From Poseidonibacter lekithochrous (GTDB taxonomy: Bacteria > Campylobacterota > Campylobacteria > Campylobacterales > Arcobacteraceae): a DNA stretch of 64,000 nucleotides. This document shows positions 19,367 through 28,721 of this stretch, one piece after another. The translations under genes were made by a program, and so were the position numbers. The DNA is taken from positions 2,852,001 through 2,916,000 of the forward strand of contig NZ_CP054052.1 of NCBI RefSeq assembly GCF_013283835.1, given 5' to 3'. How positions within the stretch are numbered: position 1 is the first letter of the stretch; the number at the start of each line of letters is the position of its first letter. The notes beneath the pieces were generated by a model, which saw only the letters and a list, made by a program, of their open reading frames with translations, was not told the DNA's origin and did not search any database.

Positions 19367-19443
19367 ATATAGCTATTTAAATTTTCAGGGGTCTTTTTAA
19401 TTAATCATCCAAAGTAATCTTAAGCAAGTATTATCAAATCTAA

Positions 19444-19575
19444 ATCTTTTGGGGTACTATTTCGCCATGGGTAAAGGAAGATAAATTTCCTAAGCCTATA
19501 AAACTAAGTCCTAGGATTACTGTTTATGAAGAAGAAAAGATTGATTATTGGATGAATGACTTTATGAAAAGATAA
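19444..19575 (+). pseudogene. Remnant of an AlpA-family regulator
   Basis: After an in-frame stop at 19441-19443 the frame reads ISPWVKEDKFPKPIKLSPRI and continues to WMNDFMKR before TAA. The KFPKPIKLSPR core and the preceding W-V-K helix end are typical of AlpA/excisionase-type MerR-like DNA-binding proteins of integrated elements. The first helix and a start codon are missing. It marks a former mobile element. Confidence 0.65.
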
Positions 19576-19585
19576 TTATTTCTAC

Positions 19586-19621
19586 TTGACTTTATTTTTA
19601 TTATGTTCTATAATAGAGAAC
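19586..19621 (+). promoter_or_regulatory. Sigma-70 promoter with overlapping palindromic operator
   Basis: TTGACT (19586-19591) and TATAAT (19609-19614) are separated by exactly 17 bases. The inverted repeat GTTCT-N7-AGAAC (19605-19621) covers the -10, and a further AGAAC occurs at 19638-19642. The first gene downstream encodes a winged-helix protein, so autorepression is likely. Confidence 0.75.
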
Positions 19622-19697
19622 ATATATAATATTTTATAGAACAATTGTATCCAATAGTAGTACTTTTGTTTTATATTATAGTACAAAAGGATCATTA

Positions 19698-20051
19698 ATG
19701 CTAGAAGTATTATTTGGAAGTAAAAATGCAGAAAGAGTACTTCAATATCTTTTATCAAAAGAATCAGGATATATTAGAGAGATTTCACAATTTTATGAAG
19801 TAAGTCCCTCTGTAATAAAAAAACAGTTAGATAAATTTGAAACTGCAAATATCATAGTAGGTAAAAACCTTGCAAATGTAAGAATATACGAGCTTAATAA
19901 AAGATACCCTTTTTATGAAGAATTAACAGCCTTACTAAAAAAAGCTCGTTCTGCTTATAATGATGAAGAAAGAATGAATCTTATTAGAAAAAAAAGAACT
20001 CGACCTAGATCAAATAATAAACCATTAGAAATGAGAGGTTCTTATGAGTAA
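19698..20051 (+). CDS. Winged-helix DNA-binding protein, antitoxin-like
   Basis: 117 residues. The N-terminal ~75 residues form an ArsR-type winged helix: VLQYLLSKESGYIREISQFY, then SPSVIKKQLDKFETANII and an arginine/tyrosine wing. The C terminus is basic (RKKRTRPRSNNK). The ATG has AAAGGA eight bases upstream. It overlaps the nucleotidyltransferase gene by 8 bases, a layout typical of winged-helix antitoxin plus nucleotidyltransferase toxin pairs of type IV-like systems. The palindromic operator upstream fits self-regulation. Confidence 0.7.
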   Translation: MLEVLFGSKNAERVLQYLLSKESGYIREISQFYEVSPSVIKKQLDKFETANIIVGKNLANVRIYELNKRYPFYEELTALLKKARSAYNDEERMNLIRKKRTRPRSNNKPLEMRGSYE

Positions 20052-20807
20052 AAATAAAATATTAGATGATATAAACTCTTTAGAAGAAACAGCAGCTTAT
20101 ATTTGTACACAATTAAAAGAAAAAAGAATTGATGTTGTTCTATCTGGTGGTTCTTGCATGGAGATATACACAAAATCAAACTTTTCTTCTTTAGATATAG
20201 ATTTTATTCCTAACCCTTCTGTAACATCAAAAGAAATTGAAAAAACAATGTTAGAACTAGGCTTTGAAAAAGTGCCTCCCAGATACTACAAATATTCTAA
20301 TAATCCAAACTATATTGAATTTCCTACAGGTCCTGTTAGTTTAGGTAATGACTTAACAAAAGATTTTAGTGAATTAAAACTCATGTTGGTACTTTAAAAT
20401 TACTTACTCCAACTGACTGTATAAAAGATAGATTATGTGCTTTAGTTCATCATGGTGGAGAAGAATGTTTTAATCAAGCAATAGCAGTTGCACATTTGAA
20501 CAGTTTTGATAAAGACAATTTAATTAAATGGGCAAAAAATGAAGATTCACAAATGATAGAAAAAGTTGATATTCTTTTAGAAGATTTAACTATTCTACAA
20601 AAAGAAAATATATCTGGTCGTGATATAATAAAATATCTTGAATCAAAATCTAAAAATCTTTATCTAGATATTTATAAAGAAAGTGACTTTGAAGATTTAA
20701 AAGATGACTTATTAGATGATTATGTAGTAAGACAGATTTTGGATATAAAAAAAGATGCTGAATATTATCCAAAGATGGATAATTTCTTTAAAAAATATTT
20801 AAAATAA
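20044..20807 (+). pseudogene. Nucleotidyltransferase-like toxin gene with a one-base frameshift
   Basis: The first frame (20044-20397) has VVLSGGSCMEIYTKSNFSSL and DIDFIP, the GS...DxD core of a minimal nucleotidyltransferase (DUF6036/AbiEii-like). It breaks at a run of four A (20376-20379) into a premature stop. Read with one A added, the protein continues E-L-K-T-H-V-G-T-L-K-L-L-T-P-T-D and then IKDRLCALVHHGGEECFNQA, typical of the family's second half, to TAA at 20805-20807. So one base appears lost from an A5 run. It may be a true null allele or a homopolymer sequencing error. The frame from 20496 alone is not a separate gene. Confidence 0.7.
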
Positions 20808-20889
20808 CATTTAGTTAATTTAAATTGTTGGGTATTCTTTAGGGGTATTTTATAAAAAGCTTCGATTAAAATCCCTATTTATAGGTAAC

Positions 20890-20913
20890 TTTAATTCTCC
20901 AATTTTTCACCAA
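20890..20913. repeat. Degenerate copy of the ssrA 3' end, possible attachment-site remnant
   Basis: TTTAATTCTCCAATTTTTCACCAA resembles the tmRNA end at about 6530-6553 (TTCAATTCTCCACATCTCCACCAA) with 18 of 24 bases equal by my count, including AATTCTCCA and CACCAA. It lies where the right end of an ssrA-integrated island would be expected. Short and AT-rich, so a chance match is possible. Confidence 0.4.
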
Positions 20914-20969
20914 TACAAAGAAATATGAATATAAGAGAGTATTCATAATTCTCATAATCGCAAAGCTAT

Positions 20970-21248
20970 TTAATTCGCTAAATTCAATCGTAAATAAACT
21001 TTATATTTTAATTTATCTAGTTTTATAGACAGTTCTTCTATATTCTTAGCTTCTAGTAGTACTAACATCTTTTTGTAGCTTCTTATTTCATCATCAGTAA
21101 TATCTACTATTAATAAATCTTTATTTGAAAATGATTTACTATTTACAGTATCAATCATTTCTTGGATACCATCTTTATTTACTTTTTTATATAGTTTTCC
21201 ATTTCTATGGTAGACTTTGTCAAAAAAGCCTTGTTCTTCAAAACTCAT
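20970..21248 (-). CDS. Hypothetical protein
   Basis: 92 residues, not recognised. It is charged, with no membrane segment or signal peptide; a helical C-terminal half (EIRSYKKMLVLLEAKNIEEL) is visible. The ATG has AAAGGA seven bases upstream, which supports a real gene. It stands alone on the minus strand just right of the putative island end. Confidence 0.55.
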   Translation of the reverse strand: MSFEEQGFFDKVYHRNGKLYKKVNKDGIQEMIDTVNSKSFSNKDLLIVDITDDEIRSYKKMLVLLEAKNIEELSIKLDKLKYKVYLRLNLAN

Positions 21249-21520
21249 ACATTTTCCTTTCTCTTTATTTAAATTAACAATATATAATAAAAGATAAATA
21301 TCTTATCTTATTAAATTTAAATATTTATAATATACAGTATCAATATCATAGCTATGGTTACAAAATTACTTAAAATTACTAGTTTTCCATCAACTTAATC
21401 ATAACTTAAATAAAATTCTCAAATTAAATTTAAAAGTTAGAAAATAAATTATCTAAGTTATGATTACTCCAGAAAAACAAAATAGCACATAAAATATGTA
21501 GCTACAACTTAGGAGAAGAA

Positions 21521-22015
21521 ATGAAATTATCAGAATTTTTAAATGACATAAAAGAAACAGAACAAGAAGTAGTTTATTACTGTTGTAATCATTTACTATC
21601 AAAAAAATTTGATGTTGCAGAAGACTCTTTAGATGAAGAAGCACTACAAGAATTATTTGTAAATTACAATAACTTTACTATTGCATTAAATGATTGTGCT
21701 GGGATTATCTACAAAAGATATGAAGCAGAATTAAATGACGTTTATAAAACGATCTGTTCTAAGTTCAATGTTGATCCTGATAACCAATCATTATTCGACT
21801 TTAGATTAGCAAGAGTTGCAAATCAAGATGCAAAACAATACATTGACATTGAAGATAAAGATACTCAAGAAACTGTAATTCAAAAATTTGAAGATAAAAT
21901 CAATGCAATTTTAGAATCAAAATATTACAATGCTAACAAAGAGCAATTATCAAATGAATTAATCATTCCTCAAAAAACATTAGAACTAATCAAATCAGTA
22001 TCTAGTGTAGCATAA
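21521..22015 (+). CDS. Hypothetical cytoplasmic protein
   Basis: 164 residues, soluble and largely helical, acidic, with no signal peptide. The N terminus MKLSEFLNDIKETEQEVVYY and the CC pair at residues 21-22 are the only notable features. GGAGAAG lies just before the ATG. It ends at a strong bidirectional terminator shared with the convergent chemoreceptor gene. Family not recognised. Confidence 0.7.
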   Translation: MKLSEFLNDIKETEQEVVYYCCNHLLSKKFDVAEDSLDEEALQELFVNYNNFTIALNDCAGIIYKRYEAELNDVYKTICSKFNVDPDNQSLFDFRLARVANQDAKQYIDIEDKDTQETVIQKFEDKINAILESKYYNANKEQLSNELIIPQKTLELIKSVSSVA

Positions 22016-22027
22016 GCATTCTCTTTT

Positions 22028-22060
22028 ATATAATAAAATGGTTTTACCATTTTATTATAT
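22028..22060. terminator. Bidirectional terminator, perfect 15-bp stem
   Basis: ATATAATAAAATGGT and its exact reverse complement are separated by TTT. It lies between two convergent genes, with the right arm inside the last codons of the chemoreceptor gene. Confidence 0.85.
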
Positions 22061-23308
22061 TGAAATTTGCTCTTTACCTATAAACTCTACCCTACTTATA
22101 TTTTCAACAATTTCACTAGATACTTCTTTACTTTTATTTGCTACATTTTTTACATCTAATGCAATTGCCGAATTATTCTGTACTGCTGAATCAATTTCAT
22201 TTATAGAATCACTAATTTGTGTAATACCAGTAGTTTGCTCAGAAATAGAACCATTTACTTCATGTATTAAATCAACAGTATTATTAATATCAGAGATTAA
22301 CTCTACATAACCCTCGTTCATTTTATTGGCAATGTTTTTACCATTTTGAGCTTTTGCTCTTAATGAGTCCATTAACTCTTCTATATCTTTTGCTACTTCT
22401 GCACTTTTTGTAGCTAAGTTTCGCACCTCTTGAGCTACAACCGCAAAACCTTTACCAGCTTCTCCAGCTGTTGCTGCTTCTACTGCTGCATTTAATGAAA
22501 GGATATTAGTTTGGAATGCTATTTGTGATATTTGATTTACAGATTCATAAGCTTTAGATGTTGAGTCATTTATATCTTCCATTGACTCAAATGTCTCTTC
22601 AGCTAATGATGCACCAGAATTTGAAGTATTTTGTACCTTTACTCCAAGCTCAAGCATCTTACTTACATGAGTATTATTATTCTTTATAGTAGAAGTTATC
22701 TCTTCAATTGCAGCTGCTGTTTCTTCAATAGCTACTGCTTGCTCTTGCGTTGAATGAGATAATAATTCTGCTTTTTTTGATAACTCATCTGAGTCTTGCT
22801 CTAATATTAAACCTTGTTTGAAACTAACTTTCATTTGATTTGTTATTTCATCTTGTAAGTTATTAATACCTAATAATAAACCCTGTAATGCACCACCAGT
22901 AAAAACATCTGCATTGATTTTATTTACATAATTTTGAGATTTATACTGATTTAATATATCCAAAGCATCATTTATTCCAATATTTAGCTTATCAAACATT
23001 GAGTTTAGACTTTTTGCAATATAGTTTAATTTCACATCATCTGAAGTAGCTACAATTTTATCATTTGTATATCCATCAGATATTTTTTCACAGGCAAGCA
23101 TTATTTCACCATATACAGTAAGATTCTGTTGATTTGTATTTTGCATTAGTTGAATAATAGAATTTAGCTTTGATTCAATTTGTTTAAAATCTTTTGATTT
23201 AGAGTTTTGAGAAGGTTCAATAGAATTAATATTGTTTTTTAGATACTCTTCAATAATATCAAGAGATTCTAATACAAGTTTTTTATCTTTCTTTTTATTA
23301 AAAAACAT
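22055..23308 (-). CDS. Methyl-accepting chemotaxis protein, cytoplasmic
   Basis: 417 residues with no membrane segment. The C-terminal half is a chemoreceptor signalling domain with the conserved hairpin tip [20 protein letters not shown], then [14 protein letters not shown] and methylation helices. The N-terminal half is helical. It follows the PAS-domain gene by 9 bases, so the pair forms a split energy or redox sensor in which the PAS protein detects and this protein signals to CheA. This recalls CetA/CetB of Campylobacter, but CetA is membrane-bound and this protein is not. Confidence 0.9.
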   Translation of the reverse strand: MFFNKKKDKKLVLESLDIIEEYLKNNINSIEPSQNSKSKDFKQIESKLNSIIQLMQNTNQQNLTVYGEIMLACEKISDGYTNDKIVATSDDVKLNYIAKSLNSMFDKLNIGINDALDILNQYKSQNYVNKINADVFTGGALQGLLLGINNLQDEITNQMKVSFKQGLILEQDSDELSKKAELLSHSTQEQAVAIEETAAAIEEITSTIKNNNTHVSKMLELGVKVQNTSNSGASLAEETFESMEDINDSTSKAYESVNQISQIAFQTNILSLNAAVEAATAGEAGKGFAVVAQEVRNLATKSAEVAKDIEELMDSLRAKAQNGKNIANKMNEGYVELISDINNTVDLIHEVNGSISEQTTGITQISDSINEIDSAVQNNSAIALDVKNVANKSKEVSSEIVENISRVEFIGKEQISI

Positions 23309-23317
23309 ACTATCTAC

Positions 23318-23710
23318 CTAAACCCATTGATTATATAAAGTTTGAGCATTATTGATTTCATCAATAGTAGGTTTTACTCTTACAGAGATAAATCTTCTAT
23401 CACCATTTACATCAGTAGAAGGATAAGCAGTTGCATTTACCCAATAATAAGAACCATCTTTAGTTTTATTTTTTACAATACCATTCCAGATTTTACCAGA
23501 ACTTACAGTATTCCATAAGTCTTCAAAAGCAGCTTTTGGCATATCATCATGTCGAACCATATTATGAGGCTGACCAATTAATTCTTCTTTATCATATCCA
23601 GCAATTGTACAAAAATCACTGTTTGCATAAACTATAATACCTTTTGCATCTGTCTCAGATACAATCATCGTATTTTTATCTAGGATTATCTCTTTATTTT
23701 TCACAATCAT
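23318..23710 (-). CDS. PAS-domain sensor protein, Aer/CetB-like
   Basis: 130 residues, essentially one PAS domain: IVYANSDFCTIAGYDKEEL, GQPHNMVRHDDMPKAAFEDL, WNGIVKNKTKDGSYYWVNA. The NMVRHDDMP motif is typical of the FAD-binding PAS domain of Aer-type energy taxis proteins. It has no signalling domain of its own; the adjacent chemoreceptor supplies it. Confidence 0.88.
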   Translation of the reverse strand: MIVKNKEIILDKNTMIVSETDAKGIIVYANSDFCTIAGYDKEELIGQPHNMVRHDDMPKAAFEDLWNTVSSGKIWNGIVKNKTKDGSYYWVNATAYPSTDVNGDRRFISVRVKPTIDEINNAQTLYNQWV

Positions 23711-23773
23711 CCTTATGTTATATTATTCATAACATAGTATCATACAAATATATTACAATAATGACAAATATTA

Positions 23774-24460
23774 TTATTTTATCCTATATCCTTGACTATA
23801 AATGTTCTCAATAAAAAATCTTTTAAGATTAGTTTGTTTAGCAACTTTGTTTTTAAATCGAGAAATAAGCTGAACAATACTATTAGATTCCACTTGTTTA
23901 TCAGGGAAAATCATCTCTGATATATCCTGCGCTGTTAAAAATCTTGATTTGTTGTTTATGAGTAATTCAATTAATAAGATTTCATTTTTTGTTAGATCTA
24001 ATTTTTCATCTTTATAAGATAACTCTTTTAATTCAATGTTCCAAGAAAAGCTATCTGTAAAAGTTAGAATATTATTGTTTAAAGATTGTTTGTTTAACAT
24101 TTTTATAGTCTTCACTATTGATTCATTTAACTCTTCAATACTAAAAGGTTTGATTATATAAGAAATAGCTCGAAGATCAATAGCTTTTAGAAGTTTTTCT
24201 GTTTCACTATGAGCAGTTAGGAATAAGATAGGAATTTCATCATTTATCTCTTTAATTTTACTAGCTACTTGTAAACCATTTATTTTAGGGATATTAATAT
24301 CTAGTAAGACAATATCAGGAGAATAGGCAGAGAAGAGCTCTAATGCCTCTTCTCCATCTGTTGCTGTATAAATATTACTGAAATACCTTTTTAGTAAATA
24401 AACAACATCTTCCAATGCTTCTAAATCATCTTCTACATATAATAGTGTTAAATCATTCAT
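23774..24460 (-). CDS. Response regulator, OmpR/PhoB type
   Basis: A receiver domain (LLYVEDDLEALEDVV; phosphoacceptor Asp in IVLLDINIPKING; switch TAHSE; lysine in YIIKPFS) precedes a C-terminal winged helix (LTKNEILLIELLINNKSRFL). The gene overlaps the preceding histidine-kinase gene by 8 bases, so the two are translated together and are cognate partners. Target genes are unknown. Confidence 0.92.
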   Translation of the reverse strand: MNDLTLLYVEDDLEALEDVVYLLKRYFSNIYTATDGEEALELFSAYSPDIVLLDINIPKINGLQVASKIKEINDEIPILFLTAHSETEKLLKAIDLRAISYIIKPFSIEELNESIVKTIKMLNKQSLNNNILTFTDSFSWNIELKELSYKDEKLDLTKNEILLIELLINNKSRFLTAQDISEMIFPDKQVESNSIVQLISRFKNKVAKQTNLKRFFIENIYSQGYRIK

Positions 24461-27400
24461 TATTATCTTCCTCTTTCTTTTTTTCTAATGTTATTACAAA
24501 AGTACTACTTTTATTTATTGAAGAAACATTAAGTTTACCGTTCATACTTTTTTCAACAACCATCTTTGCCATATATAATCCCAAGCCTGTCCCTTCTTTT
24601 TTGAATTTGGTAGTAAAGTACGGTTCAAATATCTTTTCAAGATTCTCTTGTGCTATTCCACCACTATTGTCCATAACAGATATTTTTATGTTCTCTCTAT
24701 ATTCAAGTAATGAAATATGGATTTTTTTATTCTCTACTTTAGTTATAGCAAAATTATCAATAGCATTATTTAAAATAATTAATAATACCTGTAAGAATTC
24801 ATTTTCATAGTTACGTATCTTAATATTTCTCTCTTTTGGAACAGTAAATTTAATATCAGAGATTCTACCTTCTAATAATTTCAAACATCTCTCAATAGTA
24901 TTTACCATACAAAAATCAGTGATTTTTTTATCAGGTCTAAAGAAATTAATAAAATCCTCAATAGTATCAGACATATATTTTATATTTTTCTCTGCACTTT
25001 CAACTTTATCATTTATCATTTTCTTATCAAACTCACCCTTTTCAACTAACATAGTAATTACTGATAAACTCAAGTTTATTCTATTTAGTGGTTGTCTCCA
25101 CTGATGGGCAATATTACCAATCATTTCACCCATAGAAGCAAGTTTTGATTGTCTAAATAAAGCATTATCTTTTTCTCTATTTTTTTCAACTTCTTCTCGT
25201 ACTCTTATTTCTAAGGTTCTATTTAAATCAACAATTTCGTTACGTAGTTTATTTTGTTTAATAAAAAATATTGTTAATACGAGTAAAACCAAAAGAAAAC
25301 TTCCAAGAATTTCCCAAACTAAATCATAATTAATATCTTTTTCAAATTTAATAGACAACCAATCATTTAATAACTCTTCTTTCTCTTCTTTACTTGTAAC
25401 ACTAATAACTTTTTCTAGAATAGAGTTTAATATAGGTTCATCATTTCTTGATGCAACACTAAAAGGAAAATTAAACTCTAATCTTCCTGCAATTTTTAGA
25501 TTATAAAAGGCAGTTTTTTTGATATTATAAGCCACAGATACAAGTGAATCTATATATCCAAAGAGTTCTTTATTATTAACTCTTCGTAATCCATCTTCTG
25601 GATTTTTAACTAAAACAATATTTAGATTTGGATATTTACTTTTTAACATCTCAAATACAGCAGAGTCTTTAAATACTCCCACCTTCCTATTTCCAATATC
25701 ACTAGCATCTTTAATAAAAAGCTCATCATTACCAGTTGCAATTACTAAAGGTTGCATTAAATAAGGAAAAGTAAAATTCATTTTCTGAAATCTGCTTTTT
25801 ACGTTTATAGCTATTGGCAAAATATCACATTCACCTGTACCTATTTTTGCTAAGGATTCTTTCCAAGAAGAAGTTGGAACTGTTTTAATTTGGGTATATG
25901 TTTTACTTGAGATTAAATCAATAATATCTTTTGAGATACCTTCAAGTTCTTTTTTCGAATTAAATTTTCCATAAGGCATAATATCAGGCGCGGTACATGC
26001 TTTTAAAAATACTTTTTCTCTTAAATATTTTTTTTCTTTTTCATTTAGAAAGAGCTTTTCATTATTCTTCAATAAAAGAATATCTTTTATATCCCAAAGC
26101 CATTTCTTCTTTATTTCAAGTAGTTTTTGTTCACCTATATAGTCTAAAGATTTATTAATAATACCTATAGCCTCAGGCCAATCTTTTCTAATAGTATAAA
26201 TATGTTCTAACTTATCATTGATTAAAAAGGAAGGTTTTAAATAAGGTAATCCCATTCTATTGGCATAGTAAAATATACCTAGTTCTCCAATAGCTGCATC
26301 AGCCTTTCCTAAAACTAGAGCTTTTATAATATCAGTTGTATTTTCAACTTCTAATACTTTTATATTTTTAAATCTTTTTACAATTTTCATATCAAGTAAA
26401 TTATTCTTATTTATAACAAGTGTTTTACCCAAGAGATCAGATATTTTATTAATATTATTAGGATTGTCTTTTGTAACAATAATCATTTTTTGTAAAGACA
26501 AATATTTATTAGAAAAATTAGCAAAAGATTCTCTTTCTTTATATTTTATACTTGTAGCAAAACCATCAATCTTTTTATTTTTTAGATTATTTTCTAACTC
26601 ACTACCCTTGCCTGTTTTTAAAACAAAATTAGCTCCACTAACTTTATTAATTAAATGTAAAACTTCACTATCAAAACCAGAAATAGAGCCATCTTGATTC
26701 TCAATAATATAAGGATTACGTGTTTTATCACTAGCAATTATAATTTTGGGATGGTTAATTATGAAGTTTTCTTCTTTATCATTAAGAAAAATACTAGAGT
26801 GTGTATCTTCAAAAATAAAGTCATTTAATTTAACATTATAGTTAATAAGTCCCATAACCTTATATAAATCATAAATTCTATTTAATTTACTCTCTTTAAT
26901 ATCTCCTAAATTATATGTATTTAAATAAGATAGTTTCTTTAACTCTTTTGCCTCAAATAACAACTCACCTTTTGATAAATTCTGACTATTATATTTTTTA
27001 TTAATTAAATCAACACTCTCATTTATATTTGAATAAGCATATTTCCACCCATTTAAAGAAGCCTTTTTGAAAGCTTTTACAATATTTTTATTTTTACTAA
27101 CTAATTTTTTACTTGTATATAAAAAGTCACTATACATATCAAAACCATAATTTTTTGGTTCAAAAATATTATATTTAATTCCTTTCTTTTTCAATAAATA
27201 TGGGCTTTTAGAAATATATGCAGAAATCAAATCTGTATTATCATTAATTAAATCGTTAATATCATGGCTATGTTTTTGTAATTTAAGAGTTTTTGTATCA
27301 ATATTTGAAGAACTTACCATTGCTTTCAAAGAAATTTCATTGGCATCATCTAGTGTAGTCATTATTCTTTTATTTTCAAAATCTTTAACAGTTTTTATAT

Positions 27401-27758
27401 TAGAACTTTTTTTTGATAATAAAACTAAAGGAGAAGATTGGAATAAGGCATATAAAATTACTAAATCATTTTTTCTATTTACTTTTTCTAAAATTAATGT
27501 TTCTCGACCTACAGCAAAATCAATATTTCCTTTGTTAACTTCACTTGCAGTATCAAGTCCATAATTAAATGGTTTTATTTCAACATCAAGACCAAATTTT
27601 TCGTAGATTCCTTTTTCTTTTGCCATATAGTAACCAGCAAATTGGAATTGATCAAACCATGATAATTGTATACTTACTTTTGTTAATTCATTTTTTGCAA
27701 AAAGTGTGATATTAAATAATAATACTAATATTATAAATTTTATTTTTATTAAATTCAT
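24453..27758 (-). CDS. Multi-sensor histidine kinase with periplasmic NMT1/ThiY-like and two SBP_bac_3 domains
   Basis: 1101 residues. A signal peptide or N-anchor (~1-21) is followed by an NMT1/ThiY-like binding domain (VSIQLSWFDQFQFAGYYMAKEKGIYEKFGL..., ~25-310), then two tandem amino-acid-type periplasmic binding domains (FEDTHSSIFLNDKEENFI..., ~335-555, and LREKVFLKACTAPDIMPYGK..., ~575-820). A membrane segment (ILGSFLLVLLVLTIFFI), coiled coil, HisKA (MIGNIAHQWRQPLNRINL) and HATPase (LLIILNNAIDNFAI; NSGGIAQENLEKIFEPYFTTK; GTGLGLYMAK) complete it. The ligand is likely a small heterocycle or amino acid, but three binding folds on one chain prevent a specific call. Confidence 0.9.
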   Translation of the reverse strand: MNLIKIKFIILVLLFNITLFAKNELTKVSIQLSWFDQFQFAGYYMAKEKGIYEKFGLDVEIKPFNYGLDTASEVNKGNIDFAVGRETLILEKVNRKNDLVILYALFQSSPLVLLSKKSSNIKTVKDFENKRIMTTLDDANEISLKAMVSSSNIDTKTLKLQKHSHDINDLINDNTDLISAYISKSPYLLKKKGIKYNIFEPKNYGFDMYSDFLYTSKKLVSKNKNIVKAFKKASLNGWKYAYSNINESVDLINKKYNSQNLSKGELLFEAKELKKLSYLNTYNLGDIKESKLNRIYDLYKVMGLINYNVKLNDFIFEDTHSSIFLNDKEENFIINHPKIIIASDKTRNPYIIENQDGSISGFDSEVLHLINKVSGANFVLKTGKGSELENNLKNKKIDGFATSIKYKERESFANFSNKYLSLQKMIIVTKDNPNNINKISDLLGKTLVINKNNLLDMKIVKRFKNIKVLEVENTTDIIKALVLGKADAAIGELGIFYYANRMGLPYLKPSFLINDKLEHIYTIRKDWPEAIGIINKSLDYIGEQKLLEIKKKWLWDIKDILLLKNNEKLFLNEKEKKYLREKVFLKACTAPDIMPYGKFNSKKELEGISKDIIDLISSKTYTQIKTVPTSSWKESLAKIGTGECDILPIAINVKSRFQKMNFTFPYLMQPLVIATGNDELFIKDASDIGNRKVGVFKDSAVFEMLKSKYPNLNIVLVKNPEDGLRRVNNKELFGYIDSLVSVAYNIKKTAFYNLKIAGRLEFNFPFSVASRNDEPILNSILEKVISVTSKEEKEELLNDWLSIKFEKDINYDLVWEILGSFLLVLLVLTIFFIKQNKLRNEIVDLNRTLEIRVREEVEKNREKDNALFRQSKLASMGEMIGNIAHQWRQPLNRINLSLSVITMLVEKGEFDKKMINDKVESAEKNIKYMSDTIEDFINFFRPDKKITDFCMVNTIERCLKLLEGRISDIKFTVPKERNIKIRNYENEFLQVLLIILNNAIDNFAITKVENKKIHISLLEYRENIKISVMDNSGGIAQENLEKIFEPYFTTKFKKEGTGLGLYMAKMVVEKSMNGKLNVSSINKSSTFVITLEKKKEEDNNE

Positions 27759-28105
27759 AAATATTTTCCTAATTCTAATTGTAAATAATACATAATTTAA
27801 TACCTTTAAATATATTCTCTTATATGATAATACATTTTTTTGTATTAAATAATAATCTGATGAATTTTTAATTTTTTTTTAAATAGATAATAATATAAAA
27901 TTATATAGTAAATATGACATTAAATACAATTAATAATTTTATAATGTGTATATTATATGAGCAAATGATAATTTTTAATCTCCCAGAAAAAAAATGATTT
28001 TTCCAATAAAAAATACTTCCATATAAAAAAGGGATAAAGTCTCGTCAAAAGGCTTATTTAAGGATATTATACATAGAATATACCACTTAATACGAAGGAA
28101 AGAGA
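27759..28105. other. AT-rich intergenic region, divergent promoters
   Basis: 347 bases between the divergent kinase gene and the small membrane-protein gene. Very AT-rich. A hairpin TAATACA-N-TGTATTA occurs near 27826. No open frame or recognised riboswitch. AAGGAAAGAGA just before 28106 is the ribosome-binding site of the next gene. Confidence 0.4.
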
Positions 28106-28405
28106 TTGGAACCACAATATGAGAAAATTATAGTACTTGTTATTGTACTAACTGCGTCATTTATCACATGGAAGATGGTAAAAGATTTTTATGCTACAAA
28201 ATTTCACAAAGTAATTGCACATTTAATTGCTGTTGTTACATCTTCATTTATGTTACTTTCAACAATGTTTTTATTTATGCCAAAAGATTATCAAAGAGGT
28301 GCAGGACCGGAAGTTGAACTAAGTTTCATGTCAATTATTACAGTAGTTGTAATGGTTGCTGTTTTATACGTATTTTTCAAATACTCACCACAAGAAAAAA
28401 AGTAA
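28106..28405 (+). CDS. Small membrane protein, three predicted helices
   Basis: 99 residues with three hydrophobic segments (IIVLVIVLTASFITW, VIAHLIAVVTSSFMLLSTMFLF, FMSIITVVVMVAVLYVFF). The TTG start has AAGGAAAGAGA just upstream; no ATG is available at the N terminus. Family not recognised. The stop codon sits inside the terminator hairpin. Confidence 0.7.
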   Translation: MEPQYEKIIVLVIVLTASFITWKMVKDFYATKFHKVIAHLIAVVTSSFMLLSTMFLFMPKDYQRGAGPEVELSFMSIITVVVMVAVLYVFFKYSPQEKK

Positions 28406-28420
28406 TTCACTTTTTTTCTT
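28392..28420 (+). terminator. Terminator-like hairpin at the end of the small membrane-protein gene
   Basis: AAGAAAAAAAGT / ACTTTTTTTCTT, a 12-bp perfect stem with loop AATTC. The right arm supplies the U-rich run. Confidence 0.6.
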
Positions 28421-28487
28421 AAAACTTATCTTTTTTTAAGGCATAATTGATAATAATTCTCACTTATTTTATCATTATAGGAATCCC

Positions 28488-28721
28488 ATGGAAACATTTT
28501 TTTTAATTACTTCGTTTGAAGATGGTTGGAGAGAAGAAGAATTTATATACGATGAAGTAGTTTGTGACTACTGCATTGATGCTCTTGACGTACCCGAAGA
28601 AAAGATTGAAGACGCCACTTATTCGGCAGAAGGAATAGAACTTTCACTTTGTTCACTAACAAAAGAAGACCTTATTGATGACTGGTATGTGAATTTATAT
28701 AAAGTATCAAGCAAATCATAA
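28488..28721 (+). CDS. Hypothetical small acidic protein
   Basis: 77 residues, strongly acidic, with three cysteines (VVCDYCIDAL, LSLCSL) that could bind metal or form a disulfide. No signal peptide. It is preceded by an AT-rich leader with GGAATCCC before ATG. It ends in a hairpin just ahead of the Fur-controlled porin promoter. Family not recognised. Confidence 0.65.
   Translation: METFFLITSFEDGWREEEFIYDEVVCDYCIDALDVPEEKIEDATYSAEGIELSLCSLTKEDLIDDWYVNLYKVSSKS

Noticed and set aside
20376-20379. Programmed -1 frameshift in the nucleotidyltransferase gene
   Set aside because: The site lacks an X XXY YYZ slippery heptamer; loss of one A explains the break more simply.
20496-20807. Separate 103-residue gene after the nucleotidyltransferase
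   Set aside because: It is the continuation of the nucleotidyltransferase frame after the A-run frameshift; it has no ribosome-binding site.
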